Below are positions 16,693 through 24,766 of a stretch of DNA of 34,643 nt, piece by piece. The stretch comes from Alphaproteobacteria bacterium. GTDB taxonomy: Bacteria > Pseudomonadota > Alphaproteobacteria > WRAU01 > Hepatincolaceae. A program made the translations under genes and the position numbers. How positions within the stretch are numbered: the first letter of the stretch is position 1; the number at the start of each line of letters is the position of its first letter. Location: NCBI GenBank assembly GCA_031274895.1, contig JAISPM010000075.1:1-34643 (forward strand), in the 5' to 3' direction. The notes beneath the pieces are model-generated. The model searched no databases. It saw nothing but the letters and a program-made list of their open reading frames with translations, and was not told the DNA's origin.

Positions 16693-18906
16693 TTAAAACA
16701 AATACCCAATTTTCATATTAGCAGAGAAGCCATTGCGAGTGCCAATGTAATATTTACCACCCATGCCAACATTAAAGCCTGAGGATTCATAAAAACGAGA
16801 TGCTCTTAAGGAAAGGCTTTGGTTGTAGCCTGCTTCTATTACGCTGGTGCCGCCTTTAATAACGGGAGCATCTATTGCTGTATTGGCGGTTGTGGCGTTG
16901 GCTTCGCCTGCCAATTCTTGTTCGTAAGCGTAGCCTAAATATACACCATTGTATTTAGCCCTTAGTCCTGCGGTGGCTCGAGACGACATTATATTTGCAA
17001 AGTTAATCTCTTCTTTAGAATCAAGAGTTATGGTTTGACCTTGCTGCATTGTGGCAAGGTATTTAACGTATTCATTTAGGCTAAAATTACCCATATTCTG
17101 CACTAAGCCTGTTCCTGCGTGTCCACCGTAATACATGGAACCAATATTATATTTGGCATCGGGGGAATAATCAGCACTATATCTTGTTGTAGCATAACCT
17201 GCTCTGATTGAAGCATCTACATAGATAAAATCAAAAGATAATCTACCAAGAAAACCTGCACCTGCATAGGTATTCTTGCCATCACCTTTAACGATAGAAT
17301 CCTCAAACTCATTGTAAGTATTATGCCTACCACTGCCTGCTTCTACAAAGGCTCCGTAGGTGTAGTTATTGATTTTACTGCCCAAGCCAACCAGCAACGA
17401 GCCACTTTGTATATCAATATGTGAGCCGCTGTTTAATTTTATAGAATTTATGTTAATACCTGAGAACATTCCGTTGCTATCTTCATAAGCAATAGAATCT
17501 AAAGTATCATTGCTATCGGCTATAAGGTCGGCTCCTTGGATTAAGACACCAAGGGAAGATAAATTTCCTTCCAGTAAAGATTTTGTTTCGGGGTTTAGAT
17601 TGCCGCCAACCTCTATATCATTTTTTATTTGAGCATAGAGATTATTGTTATCTATCAGCATTTCCCAATCGTAAATTTGGGTGGCACCTGAACGCATTTT
17701 GCCTGTGGCTTGATTGATGGTGTTGCCGGTCATGTTTGATACCAGCCAAATTTTGTCGCCTGCTTTTAGTGAGGAGTTGTCTTTTAAATATAGTCCTATC
17801 ACGGTATTATCCATGTCTATGGCTGAATCGGTGGCAGCAAGCATGGGTATGTTTAGGTTTAAACCGTCGGTGTAGAAGTTGTAGTTATCAAAACCGCTTG
17901 CGCTTAGCACGGTTATGGTGGTTTGTAGGTTTAGGGTGTTGCCTGATACTAATGTTGTGTCGCTTGGGTTTGCCACATATCCTCCGTATATAGAGGCTTG
18001 GCTTAGGTCGGGGGTGCCATCAATATTCACCGTATTATCAATGGTTGTAGCGGCAGGAGAATAACCTCCATAAATACTACCGATAATTGTGCCTCCGTTA
18101 ATACTTACTATATTGTTGCTAACTTTAATACTATCATTATTAACATCTGTAAAACCACCATAAATATTTCCTTCAATTGTGCTATTTTCAATAGATACAC
18201 TATTGCCTGATATTTCCATACCATACTGCGCTCCTACTATAACTGCTCCTACAAAGGTTGAATTTTTTATTTCTACACTATTATTGGTTACTAAACTTAC
18301 TGCTATAGCTGGGTTGTCATTGCTTGAACCTAATGCGCCATAGATTTTAGTAGCGGTGCTGCTGGAAGTAAGATTACTTAAATAAACAGAGTTAGAATCA
18401 AATATTCTATTTACAAAGTCAGAAACATAAACCCAACTATAGCCTCCATATACATTAGCAATCGCTCCTGATTTTATAATAACTTTATTATTTCTTAATT
18501 CACCTCCACCGATAGCACCATAAATATCTTTTGTATAAGTATTATTAGAAGTTTCATTTATATCCACAGTGTTATTAGAAGCATTGTATGTATTACTGGG
18601 AGTTTTATCATTATTTCCTCCTGATATTACTCCAATATTTTGTAATCCCGATGCATAAATATTTACAGTATTACCTGTAACATCCGACTTATTCTGTGGC
18701 AAGGCTCCATAAATATTAAAATCGCCAATATCTAAATTGTTTTGAGTGAAATTAACAGTATTGTCTTTTGTATCAAGCCAAGTAGTCCCATTCAAATTAC
18801 CTACAATATCTGCAGTTGGATTGTTGCTTATATAGATAGTTCTACCTGCAAAGGCCGGTATGGTATACAAGAGTATTAGAAATATACCAAAAGATATTTT
18901 CTTCAT
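16693..18906 (-). CDS. Autotransporter with beta-helix passenger (paralogue 2)
   Basis: A 737-residue type Va autotransporter. The signal peptide is about 1-20 (ends IPAFAG). A passenger of about 21-410 has repeating N-x-V-x-I and IYGG/IYGA turns typical of a beta-helix. The linker near residue 438 (NPETKSLLEGNLSSLG) and a ~260-residue barrel end in aromatic GYLF. The barrel aligns almost throughout with the protein at 2551-4740, including the long shared block DASIRAGY to ADYSPDAKYN. It differs in lacking the glycine-rich and Cys segments and in an extra ~14 residues (from SLSLRASRF) before the last strands. ATG with AAGGA upstream. Ligand or role unknown. Confidence 0.88.
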   Translation of the reverse strand: MKKISFGIFLILLYTIPAFAGRTIYISNNPTADIVGNLNGTTWLDTKDNTVNFTQNNLDIGDFNIYGALPQNKSDVTGNTVNIYASGLQNIGVISGGNNDKTPSNTYNASNNTVDINETSNNTYTKDIYGAIGGGELRNNKVIIKSGAIANVYGGYSWVYVSDFVNRIFDSNSVYLSNLTSSSTATKIYGALGSSNDNPAIAVSLVTNNSVEIKNSTFVGAVIVGAQYGMEISGNSVSIENSTIEGNIYGGFTDVNNDSIKVSNNIVSINGGTIIGSIYGGYSPAATTIDNTVNIDGTPDLSQASIYGGYVANPSDTTLVSGNTLNLQTTITVLSASGFDNYNFYTDGLNLNIPMLAATDSAIDMDNTVIGLYLKDNSSLKAGDKIWLVSNMTGNTINQATGKMRSGATQIYDWEMLIDNNNLYAQIKNDIEVGGNLNPETKSLLEGNLSSLGVLIQGADLIADSNDTLDSIAYEDSNGMFSGININSIKLNSGSHIDIQSGSLLVGLGSKINNYTYGAFVEAGSGRHNTYNEFEDSIVKGDGKNTYAGAGFLGRLSFDFIYVDASIRAGYATTRYSADYSPDAKYNIGSMYYGGHAGTGLVQNMGNFSLNEYVKYLATMQQGQTITLDSKEEINFANIMSSRATAGLRAKYNGVYLGYAYEQELAGEANATTANTAIDAPVIKGGTSVIEAGYNQSLSLRASRFYESSGFNVGMGGKYYIGTRNGFSANMKIGYLF

Positions 18907-18945
18907 AAAATTTCCTTAAAATAGAAATAGCTAAGTTTTATTTGT

Positions 18946-19008
18946 GAAGATTCTGTCAAGAATCTTCACCCTTTATTAACCTTAATAAAGGGTTTTAGAG
19001 GGTAAACC
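18946..19008. promoter_or_regulatory. Tandem hairpins in a divergent leader region
   Basis: Two perfect hairpins stand back to back: GAAGATTCT/AGAATCTTC with a 4-base loop (18946-18967), then ACCCTTTATTA/TAATAAAGGGT with a 4-base loop (18968-18993). A weaker GGGTTT/AAACCC pair follows (to about 19008). They lie between the divergent autotransporter and pgeF starts, where neither gene should be ending. They could be operators, or leader hairpins in the autotransporter transcript; the first also contains a leftward TTGACA. Confidence 0.45.
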
Positions 19009-19010
19009 CC

Positions 19011-19039
19011 TTGTAATTGTTAAAAAATTCATATATAAT
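19011..19039 (+). promoter_or_regulatory. pgeF-prs promoter
   Basis: TTGTAA (19011-19016), a 17-base spacer and a perfect TATAAT (19034-19039). A transcript would begin near 19046, which supports the ATG at 19079 as the start of pgeF. Confidence 0.6.
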
Positions 19040-19078
19040 TTTATTGCAATAAAATTGCTTAAAAACGGATTTATATTT

Positions 19079-19849
19079 ATGAATAGCCCTTTGCGGTTGC
19101 AATCTTCATTATTATCGCGCATAAATTTTATAGACCATGCTTTTTTTGGTAGAGTTGGTGGCGTGAGCAATGGCGTATATGCTGGTCTTAACACAAGTTT
19201 TCGTGTGGGTGATAATCCTGAGAATGTGGGAAAAAATCGCACACTAATTGCCGAAAGTTTTGCGCAGCCATCACGCCTGTTAACTCTTAACCAAGTGCAT
19301 AGTAATAAGGTTATCCGTGTGGATACATCTACGCCCTGTGATATTGAAGCCGATGGCATGATAACCACCTCTCGAGACATCATCCTAGGAATCTACACGG
19401 CAGATTGTATTCCAATTTTATTCTGTGATACTGCAAACCGTCAAATTGCCGCCATTCATTGCGGTTGGAAAGGTTTACTGGCGGGCATTATCCAAAATAC
19501 CATTGCAGAATTTAAAAATACTGATAGCCTTGTTATGGTAATTGGGGCATGTATCCATCAAGACAATTACGAAGTGGATGACAATTTTTACGAAAATTTC
19601 ATTAAAAATGACCAACAAGCAGGTGAATTTTTTAAAAAATCCACCATGCCAAAAAAATATTTTTTCAATTTACCACTTTATGCTTATAATATAAGTATAA
19701 AAAATGGCATTAATGCAAATAATATTGATGTTATTAATTTAGATACCTATAAAAATGAAGATTTATTCTTCTCGCATCGTCGTGCGACCCATCAAGGAGT
19801 TGGCAGAGGACTGCAGCTTTCTTGTATAACCATTAAATCAAAGGAGTAA
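19079..19849 (+). CDS. pgeF: YfiH/LACC1-family purine nucleoside phosphorylase-like protein
   Basis: Members of this family (YfiH, PgeF, human LACC1) are copper- or zinc-containing enzymes reported to act on purine nucleosides and to edit L-Ser-containing peptidoglycan precursors. Visible family blocks are FFGRVGGVS, LNQVHSNKV (His ligand), YTADCIPILF (Cys ligand), AIHCGWKGLLAG (His ligand), GACIHQDNYEV and the C-terminal FSHRRATHQGVGR. About 256 residues from the ATG. An in-frame TTG at 19055 would add eight residues but lies too close to the predicted transcript start. The prs start follows seven bases later, so the two genes form an operon. Confidence 0.92.
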   Translation: MNSPLRLQSSLLSRINFIDHAFFGRVGGVSNGVYAGLNTSFRVGDNPENVGKNRTLIAESFAQPSRLLTLNQVHSNKVIRVDTSTPCDIEADGMITTSRDIILGIYTADCIPILFCDTANRQIAAIHCGWKGLLAGIIQNTIAEFKNTDSLVMVIGACIHQDNYEVDDNFYENFIKNDQQAGEFFKKSTMPKKYFFNLPLYAYNISIKNGINANNIDVINLDTYKNEDLFFSHRRATHQGVGRGLQLSCITIKSKE

Positions 19850-19855
19850 ATTTTT

Positions 19856-20791
19856 ATGAAACTAATTGCCGGCACTTCTAATCACAGTTTGGCAGAGGAA
19901 ATTGCGCAACATTTGGGAACAAAGTTATTAGACGCGAACATTGGAAGATTCGCCGATAAGGAAATCAATGTGGAAATTAACGAAAGCATACGAGGTGAGG
20001 ATGTTTTTGTGATTCAGTCCACATCTTACCCAACAAACGATAACCTTATGGAGCTGTTGGTAATGGTAGACGCTCTTAAACGAGGTTCGGCAAAACGTAT
20101 TACCGCAGTGATTCCTTACTTTGGTTATGCTCGGCAAGATAGAAAATCGGCTCCGCGCACACCAATTTCTGCGAAATTAGTAGCGAATTTAATTTCAGTA
20201 GCAGGCACCGACAGAGTTTTAGTGTTAGATTTACACGCCGCACAGATTCAAGGTTTTTTTGATATTCCCGTAGACCATCTGTTCGCCAATATTATTTTTG
20301 TTGAAGATATTAAAAATCGTGTTGGTATTGATAACACGGTAATTGTTTCACCCGATATTGGCGGCGTTATGCGCGCACGCAGCGTAGCCAAATGGTGCGG
20401 TGTAGACTTAGCCATTGTTGATAAAAGGCGTCCCACTGCAGGAGTATCGGAAGTTATGAACATTATTGGAAATATTGAAGGGCGCAATTGTATTATGATT
20501 GATGATATTGCCGATAGCGCAGGAACCCTTTGCAATGGCGCAAAAGCTCTTCATGACGCAGGGGCAAAATCTATTTATGCCTATGCCACCCACGGCTTAT
20601 TTTCTAAAGATGCCATGAGCAAAATTGATAACTCACCAATTAAAGAGATGATTGTTAGTAATTCCATCAGCCTTGTGGATAAAAATTACATTTCGCCGAA
20701 GATTAAATATTTAAGCGTTGCGAAAATGCTCGCCGAAGGAATTAGGAGAATATCAACTGAAGCCTCCATGAGTGATTTGTTTTTGAAATAA
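19856..20791 (+). CDS. prs: Ribose-phosphate pyrophosphokinase
   Basis: Makes PRPP from ribose-5-phosphate and ATP for purine, pyrimidine, NAD, His and Trp synthesis. The 311-residue length is normal. Motifs: the N-terminal GTSNHSLAEEIA, ATP-binding PYFGYARQDRKSAPR, the metal site DLHAAQIQGFF, the flexible loop VDKRRP, and PRPP loop IDDIADSAGT. AAGGAG precedes the ATG. The stop codon falls inside the outer arm of a long inverted repeat (20786-20960). Confidence 0.98.
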   Translation: MKLIAGTSNHSLAEEIAQHLGTKLLDANIGRFADKEINVEINESIRGEDVFVIQSTSYPTNDNLMELLVMVDALKRGSAKRITAVIPYFGYARQDRKSAPRTPISAKLVANLISVAGTDRVLVLDLHAAQIQGFFDIPVDHLFANIIFVEDIKNRVGIDNTVIVSPDIGGVMRARSVAKWCGVDLAIVDKRRPTAGVSEVMNIIGNIEGRNCIMIDDIADSAGTLCNGAKALHDAGAKSIYAYATHGLFSKDAMSKIDNSPIKEMIVSNSISLVDKNYISPKIKYLSVAKMLAEGIRRISTEASMSDLFLK

Positions 20792-20960
20792 CAATTAAAG
20801 TTGTAATCGTAATCGAAGAGAGTGAAGTTAAGAGTTTTAGTTTCCATGACAGGATACGGTTTGTAAAATGATTCCGTAGGTAAATCTGTCATAAGTCAAC
20901 TAAAACCCTTAACTTCACTCTCTTCTCATTTCTACTCACCACGGGCTTTAATTGTTATTT
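20786..20960. repeat. Long palindrome with conserved core, copy A (after prs)
   Basis: The outer arms 20786-20800 and 20946-20960 are exact 15-bp complements and include the prs stop codon. Middle arms 20815-20842 and 20898-20925 pair over 28 bp with a single G-T mismatch. Between them is a ~55-base core (20843-20897), with its own ATGACAG/CTGTCAT and TACGG/CCGTA stems. The core, read on the minus strand, matches copies B (21158-21211) and C (23402-23459). The arms do not match the arms of B. It may act as a prs terminator. Confidence 0.8.
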
Positions 20961-20997
20961 GCTGGGTGTGGGAGTTTTTTTTAATTTAAGGTTGGTT

Positions 20998-21048
20998 CCA
21001 CTACCCCGTCCAGCTACGCTGTCCACCCACAACGCCTAGCGAAGGGGA
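20998..21048 (+). repeat. 48-bp double-hairpin intergenic repeat, copy R4 (degenerate)
   Basis: CCACTACCCCGTC and a CAGC/GCTG hairpin are intact, but the final stem is broken (CCCACAACGCCTAGCGAAGGGG region). It lies between palindromes A and B in the convergent prs/dhaM gap. No coding sequence is seen in 20792-21241. Confidence 0.7.
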
Positions 21049-21124
21049 TTTTATATCCGTTTCTTAAAAATTTTTCCCTACCCCTATCCTCCTACAGAAG
21101 ATGGTTTGAAGATAAATCTTCCAG

Positions 21125-21244
21125 TAAGAGTTAGAGTATAGAAGAAGTATTTTTGCTGACTTATGACGGCTTACAAACGAAAGATTCTTACAAACCCTAT
21201 CCCGTCATGGAAGCAAAAATACTTCTTCTATACTCTAACTCTTA
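21125..21244. repeat. Long palindrome with conserved core, copy B (after dhaM)
   Basis: Arms 21125-21157 and 21212-21244 are perfect 33-bp complements, beginning TAAGAGTTAGAG on the left. The right arm includes the dhaM stop codon. The core 21158-21211 starts GACTTATGACGG and ends CCGTCATGGAA, an internal stem shared in position with copies A and C. The arm sequence is unique to this copy. Confidence 0.85.
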
Positions 21245-21646
21245 CATATCAAATAAATCCCTAATCTCAGTTCTCAAAATATCCTGCAATACTACTGCTT
21301 TCATGCCTTTACTATTAACATTCAAAGCCACAAATAAACTCTCCACTAACGGCAACCTTGCTAAAACTACCTTATCTTTAAAACCCTCTTCCAACATTTC
21401 CACTGCCATTTCTGCACTCAAAATACTACTGCCAATCTCATGAAAAATCAGGACATCGCTATCCGCCAAACCTTCCATAACTGCCTGATTAATTTTCACA
21501 CCATCGGTGCCAAAAGTATCGCCATCCATGCCGCTTGCATTAATAATTTTATAGTCTAAGTCTTTATTACCACTCATTACTTTGGCAAATCGTATTACTT
21601 CCGCAGCCAAAGCAAAACTATGGCTTACCACCACTAAATTCGCCAT
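21242..21646 (-). CDS. dhaM: PTS-dependent dihydroxyacetone kinase phosphotransferase subunit DhaM
   Basis: An EIIA-Man-type domain of 134 residues that passes phosphate from HPr to ADP bound on DhaL. The active-site histidine is His9 in VVVSHSFALA, and the GMDGDTFGTD loop is typical. It is a single-domain form, unlike E. coli DhaM, which is fused to HPr- and EI-like domains, so EI and HPr must be encoded elsewhere. The start overlaps the dhaL stop (TAATG). The stop lies inside palindrome B. Confidence 0.92.
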   Translation of the reverse strand: MANLVVVSHSFALAAEVIRFAKVMSGNKDLDYKIINASGMDGDTFGTDGVKINQAVMEGLADSDVLIFHEIGSSILSAEMAVEMLEEGFKDKVVLARLPLVESLFVALNVNSKGMKAVVLQDILRTEIRDLFDM

Positions 21647-22272
21647 TATTTATTCTCCAAATACTCTAATATAGACCCAACTATAATACAAAAAGAAGTC
21701 GCTCCGGCATCTACGTGTCCTATACTGCGTTCACCTAAATAGCTGGCTCTGCCACTTTTCGCAACCATATCTTTAGTTCTCTCCGCACCCTCCTTGGCTC
21801 CCGCTACACCATCTGCCAATATTTCTAAAAAATTATCACTATTTTGCATTTTGTTGGCGAGTGCGGTGGAGAAGCCATCCATGGCGTCTAACATGGTTTT
21901 ATTGCCCACTGCTGACTTTCCTTTAGTCGCAATTTCTAACATGGCAATATTGATGGCATTTAAAAAATCTGCCGTAGAGAGTGTTTCCTTATTAAGGGCA
22001 GGCGATATTTTTAAACAAGCTGAGGCATATAAAACACCTGAAGCTCCACCCACTTTCGCCAGCAGCGTCATGCCGATTTTTTTCATAATGGCTGCGAGCG
22101 TCAGACCTTCCCAAGTTTTAGAATCTTCCAATACTGCCTCAAAACCACGCACAATGTTGCTGCCATGGTCGCCATCACCAATGTCTCTGTCTAAACCATC
22201 CAGCTCATCCTTATGTGTTTCTAAATTTTTAGTGATGGTGGCAATTATGCCTTGCGTTGTGCTGACCTGCAT
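21646..22272 (-). CDS. dhaL: Dihydroxyacetone kinase ADP-binding subunit DhaL
   Basis: Carries a tightly bound ADP/ATP that is rephosphorylated by DhaM and used by DhaK. The Mg-ADP site is DRDIGDGDHGSN (Asp30, Asp33 and Asp35), and the helical barrel includes GGASGVLYAS and RASYLGERSIGHVDAGA. The product is 208 residues from the ATG at 22272. AAGGAGG within the end of dhaK serves this start, and one base separates the dhaK stop from it. A longer in-frame form to 22311 is rejected. Confidence 0.95.
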   Translation of the reverse strand: MQVSTTQGIIATITKNLETHKDELDGLDRDIGDGDHGSNIVRGFEAVLEDSKTWEGLTLAAIMKKIGMTLLAKVGGASGVLYASACLKISPALNKETLSTADFLNAINIAMLEIATKGKSAVGNKTMLDAMDGFSTALANKMQNSDNFLEILADGVAGAKEGAERTKDMVAKSGRASYLGERSIGHVDAGATSFCIIVGSILEYLENK

Positions 22273-22273
22273 C

Positions 22274-23263
22274 CTATACCTCCTTATAAAATGTGGTGTT
22301 GGCTTTGGCAAGTAATGGTTCTTTAAATTCTGCTTTCATGCGTAATAAAGTGATGGAAGCTCCCGGCATTTCTAAGGCTGTCATATAATTACCCACAAGG
22401 TTTTTAAATACCTTAATGCCTTTTGTGGCTAAAATTTTATGGCATTCGTAATTCATAATATCCAGCTCCATTAGCGGAGTTGCTCCTAGACCGTTCACAA
22501 GCAGGCAAACCTCTTCACCGGCATTTAATTTTAAATGATTTAAGACTTTGTCCATTAATAGTTCCGCACAGTCTTTCGCACTGGCAATTTTCGTGCGATA
22601 AATCCCCGGTTCTCCATGGATTCCCAAGCCAACTTCCATCTCATTTTCAGGCAAATCAAAACTAGGCTTGCCTGAGGCTGGTGTCATGCACGCCCCTAAA
22701 GATAATCCCATGGTTGCCATGTTGGCAACCACATCGGTGGCAATTTTTTGGATGGTTTCTATGCTCGCACCTTGTTCTGCTAGGCTCCCTGCAATTTTAT
22801 GAACCAAAACCGTGCCTGCCACCCCTCTTTTGCCGACGGTATAGGTGCTGTTTTCCATGGCAACATCATCATCAACTAAAACGCTGGCAACCTTGATGTT
22901 ATTATCGCGCGCCATATCCATTGCCATTTCAAAATTTAGCACATCACCCGTGTAATTTTTTATAACCAATAAAACGCCATCGCCCTGATTCACCTCTTCA
23001 ATGGCTTTATAAACCTGAAAAGGAGTTGGAGATGTAAACACTTCGCCACACACTGCGGCATCTAACATACCAAAGCCCACGTATCCCGCATGGGCAGGTT
23101 CGTGTCCGCTACCGCCTCCGCTGATAATTCCAACTTTTTTAGTGAAATTAGCACGGGCAATTACCGATTCTTCCGCGAACAATTGCAAGTGGCTATTAGC
23201 AAGAACCAAGCCTTGCAGCATTTCTTTAACAACATTTTCAGGATTATTTATTAATTTTTTCAT
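22274..23263 (-). CDS. dhaK: Dihydroxyacetone kinase substrate-binding subunit DhaK
   Basis: Binds dihydroxyacetone covalently through a histidine and receives phosphate from DhaL, giving DHAP for glycolysis. The conserved GGGSGHEPAHAGYVG and CGEVFTSPT blocks lie at about 48-80. The substrate-binding histidine is most likely His216 in GLGIHGEPG. The C-terminal segment LVNGLGATPLMEL is also typical. The length of 329 is as expected. GGAGGA precedes the ATG. No glycerol dehydrogenase or DhaR-type regulator is nearby. Confidence 0.96.
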   Translation of the reverse strand: MKKLINNPENVVKEMLQGLVLANSHLQLFAEESVIARANFTKKVGIISGGGSGHEPAHAGYVGFGMLDAAVCGEVFTSPTPFQVYKAIEEVNQGDGVLLVIKNYTGDVLNFEMAMDMARDNNIKVASVLVDDDVAMENSTYTVGKRGVAGTVLVHKIAGSLAEQGASIETIQKIATDVVANMATMGLSLGACMTPASGKPSFDLPENEMEVGLGIHGEPGIYRTKIASAKDCAELLMDKVLNHLKLNAGEEVCLLVNGLGATPLMELDIMNYECHKILATKGIKVFKNLVGNYMTALEMPGASITLLRMKAEFKEPLLAKANTTFYKEV

Positions 23264-23293
23264 TTATCTTCCTCCTCTAACATATTTTTCTAT

Positions 23294-23302
23294 ATTATAA
23301 CA
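23294..23302 (-). promoter_or_regulatory. Extended -10 promoter of dhaKLM
   Basis: The minus strand reads TGTTATAAT (23302-23294): TATAAT with an upstream TG one base away, 31 bases before the dhaK ATG. The -35 region is only a weak match, consistent with an extended -10 promoter. Confidence 0.45.
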
Positions 23303-23386
23303 AATAATTAACATTAAATAAAGTAAAATTTTTCTCCTCCTCCTTCTCTCTCTACAATTATAAATATGTAGTCGTTATTAGTATAT

Positions 23387-23475
23387 AAGAGAGGTTTTAG
23401 TTGACTTATGACAGATTTACAAACGAGGTTGGATTACAAAATCTATCCTGTCATGGAAACAGCAACTCCTTTTAC
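23387..23475 (+). repeat. Conserved-core element, copy C (dhaK-rplY gap)
   Basis: The core 23402-23459 (TGACTTATGACAG to CTGTCATGGAA) matches copies A and B. The preceding GGTTTTAGT is also shared with copy A. Long complementary arms are absent; only a short AGTTG/CAACT pairing remains, so this copy looks decayed or is the bare element. Unlike A and B it lies between divergent genes. The rest of 23264-23598 holds promoter-like AT-rich sequence and a GGAGG at about 23556 with no good start after it. Confidence 0.7.
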
Positions 23476-23598
23476 CTATCTTGTTATTTACATAAAAATT
23501 AAACTAGACTTTAAGACTATAAAATATTATACTTACCTCTGTTATATGCACCCTTGGAGGCATTAACATTAACTGTTTTAAATTTAAAGGAAAAAATT

Positions 23599-24195
23599 AT
23601 GACAGAACAATTCACTTTCAGTGCGACAATGCGCGAAAAAGTTGGTAAGGGGGCCTCTCGTGATGCAAGAAGACAAAATCTTGTGCCTGCCACCATTTAT
23701 GGCGATAGCAAAGAGCCGACTTCAGTTTGTTTACTTCCTGTTGAGGTAATGTCGCAACTTACCAAAAAAACTCTTTACAACAATATTTATAAGGTTGATA
23801 TTGCAGGAAAATCTCAAGAAGTTTTAATCAGAGATATTCAATTGCATCCTGTATCCGATAAACCACTTCATGTGGATATGCTGCGTGTGGGAGCTAAAAC
23901 CGTTGCAAGAATGGAAATTCCTGTGGTGTTTCTTAACCAAGATAAATCTCCGGGACTTAAATTCGGTGGTTCTTTAAATGTTCTATTATATTATTTAGAA
24001 ATCGCAGGGAATCCTAAAAAAGCTCCTAAGCAAATTGATATAGATTTAGGCAACGCTACTGCAGGAACTGTGATTAAAATTGAAGATATAGCATTACCTG
24101 AAGGTATTAAAACCTATTATCCTAAAGGAACTCCTATTGCCTCTTTAACTGCAGCAGCCGCCGCTGAAGAAGAAGGCTTGAGCGCTAAAAAGTAG
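23599..24195 (+). CDS. rplY: 50S ribosomal protein L25/Ctc
   Basis: Binds 5S rRNA in the large subunit. The N-terminal L25 domain (about 1-95: ATMREKVGKGASRDARR, VPATIYG, IRDIQLHPV) is followed by the Ctc-type beta domain (about 96-185, ending IKIEDIALPEGI). A short Ala/Glu tail ends SAKK. 198 residues is typical of the long alphaproteobacterial form. The ATG at 23599 has AAAGGA upstream; a TTG-initiated extension from 23554 is not supported. The pth start follows three bases after the stop. Confidence 0.96.
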   Translation: MTEQFTFSATMREKVGKGASRDARRQNLVPATIYGDSKEPTSVCLLPVEVMSQLTKKTLYNNIYKVDIAGKSQEVLIRDIQLHPVSDKPLHVDMLRVGAKTVARMEIPVVFLNQDKSPGLKFGGSLNVLLYYLEIAGNPKKAPKQIDIDLGNATAGTVIKIEDIALPEGIKTYYPKGTPIASLTAAAAAEEEGLSAKK

Positions 24196-24198
24196 TCC

Positions 24199-24765
24199 AT
24201 GCTATTAATTGTAGGATTAGGCAATATAGGTCAACAGTATCAAAACACTCGCCATAATGTGGGGTTTTTGTGTTTAGACTATATTGCCTCTTTCTACAAT
24301 TTTCCTGCACCAAAAGAAAATTATAAGTCTCTTATCGCCGAAAAAAACATTGATTCCCATAAGGTTTTGCTGCAAAAACCGCTAACTTTTATGAATCGTT
24401 CGGGTGATGCCGTGCAACCCTTATGCAGTTATTATAAAATTTTGCCCGATGATGTAATTGTTATTCAGGACGATATCGATTTAGACTTCAATGTGTTAAG
24501 ATATAAAACCGAGAGTGGCGATGGCGGACAAAAAGGCATTCGCGATATTCAAAACAAAATTGGTAAAAATATTCATCGCATTAAAATTGGCATAGGCAGA
24601 CCTTCTGCCGAAAAAGATGTCAGCGATTATGTGCTTAGCAATTTTAGTAAGTCTGAAATGATAGACTTAGAAAAAACCTTTTACGAAATGGCAATAGAAT
24701 TGCCGCACCTGTTAAAAAAAGATTTTAAAACTTTTATAGAAAACATTAATAAACATAAAAAATAA
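24199..24765 (+). CDS. pth: Peptidyl-tRNA hydrolase
   Basis: Releases peptides from prematurely dropped peptidyl-tRNAs. Of 188 residues, the catalytic base is His19 in NTRHNVGF; other family blocks are QKPLTFMNRSG, VIQDDIDLDF and GDGGQKGIRDI. The rplY-pth-ychF order is conserved in proteobacteria. The stop is followed within two bases by repeat R5. Confidence 0.97.
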   Translation: MLLIVGLGNIGQQYQNTRHNVGFLCLDYIASFYNFPAPKENYKSLIAEKNIDSHKVLLQKPLTFMNRSGDAVQPLCSYYKILPDDVIVIQDDIDLDFNVLRYKTESGDGGQKGIRDIQNKIGKNIHRIKIGIGRPSAEKDVSDYVLSNFSKSEMIDLEKTFYEMAIELPHLLKKDFKTFIENINKHKK

Positions 24766-24766
24766 A

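Noticed and set aside
18982..19383. A 133-codon minus-strand ORF over the pgeF start
   Set aside because: It is antisense to conserved YfiH-family sequence and to the pgeF promoter, and has no recognisable domain.
20998..21244. Possible CRISPR-like array from the dense repeats between prs and dhaM
   Set aside because: The repeats belong to different families, spacing is irregular, there are no uniform spacers, and no cas gene is present.
22273..22311. Upstream extension of DhaL
   Set aside because: It overlaps the end of dhaK, and AAGGAGG directs initiation to the ATG at 22272.
23554..23598. TTG-initiated extension of ribosomal protein L25
   Set aside because: The family N-terminus starts at the ATG at 23599 with AAAGGA upstream; the extension has no homology that I recognise.
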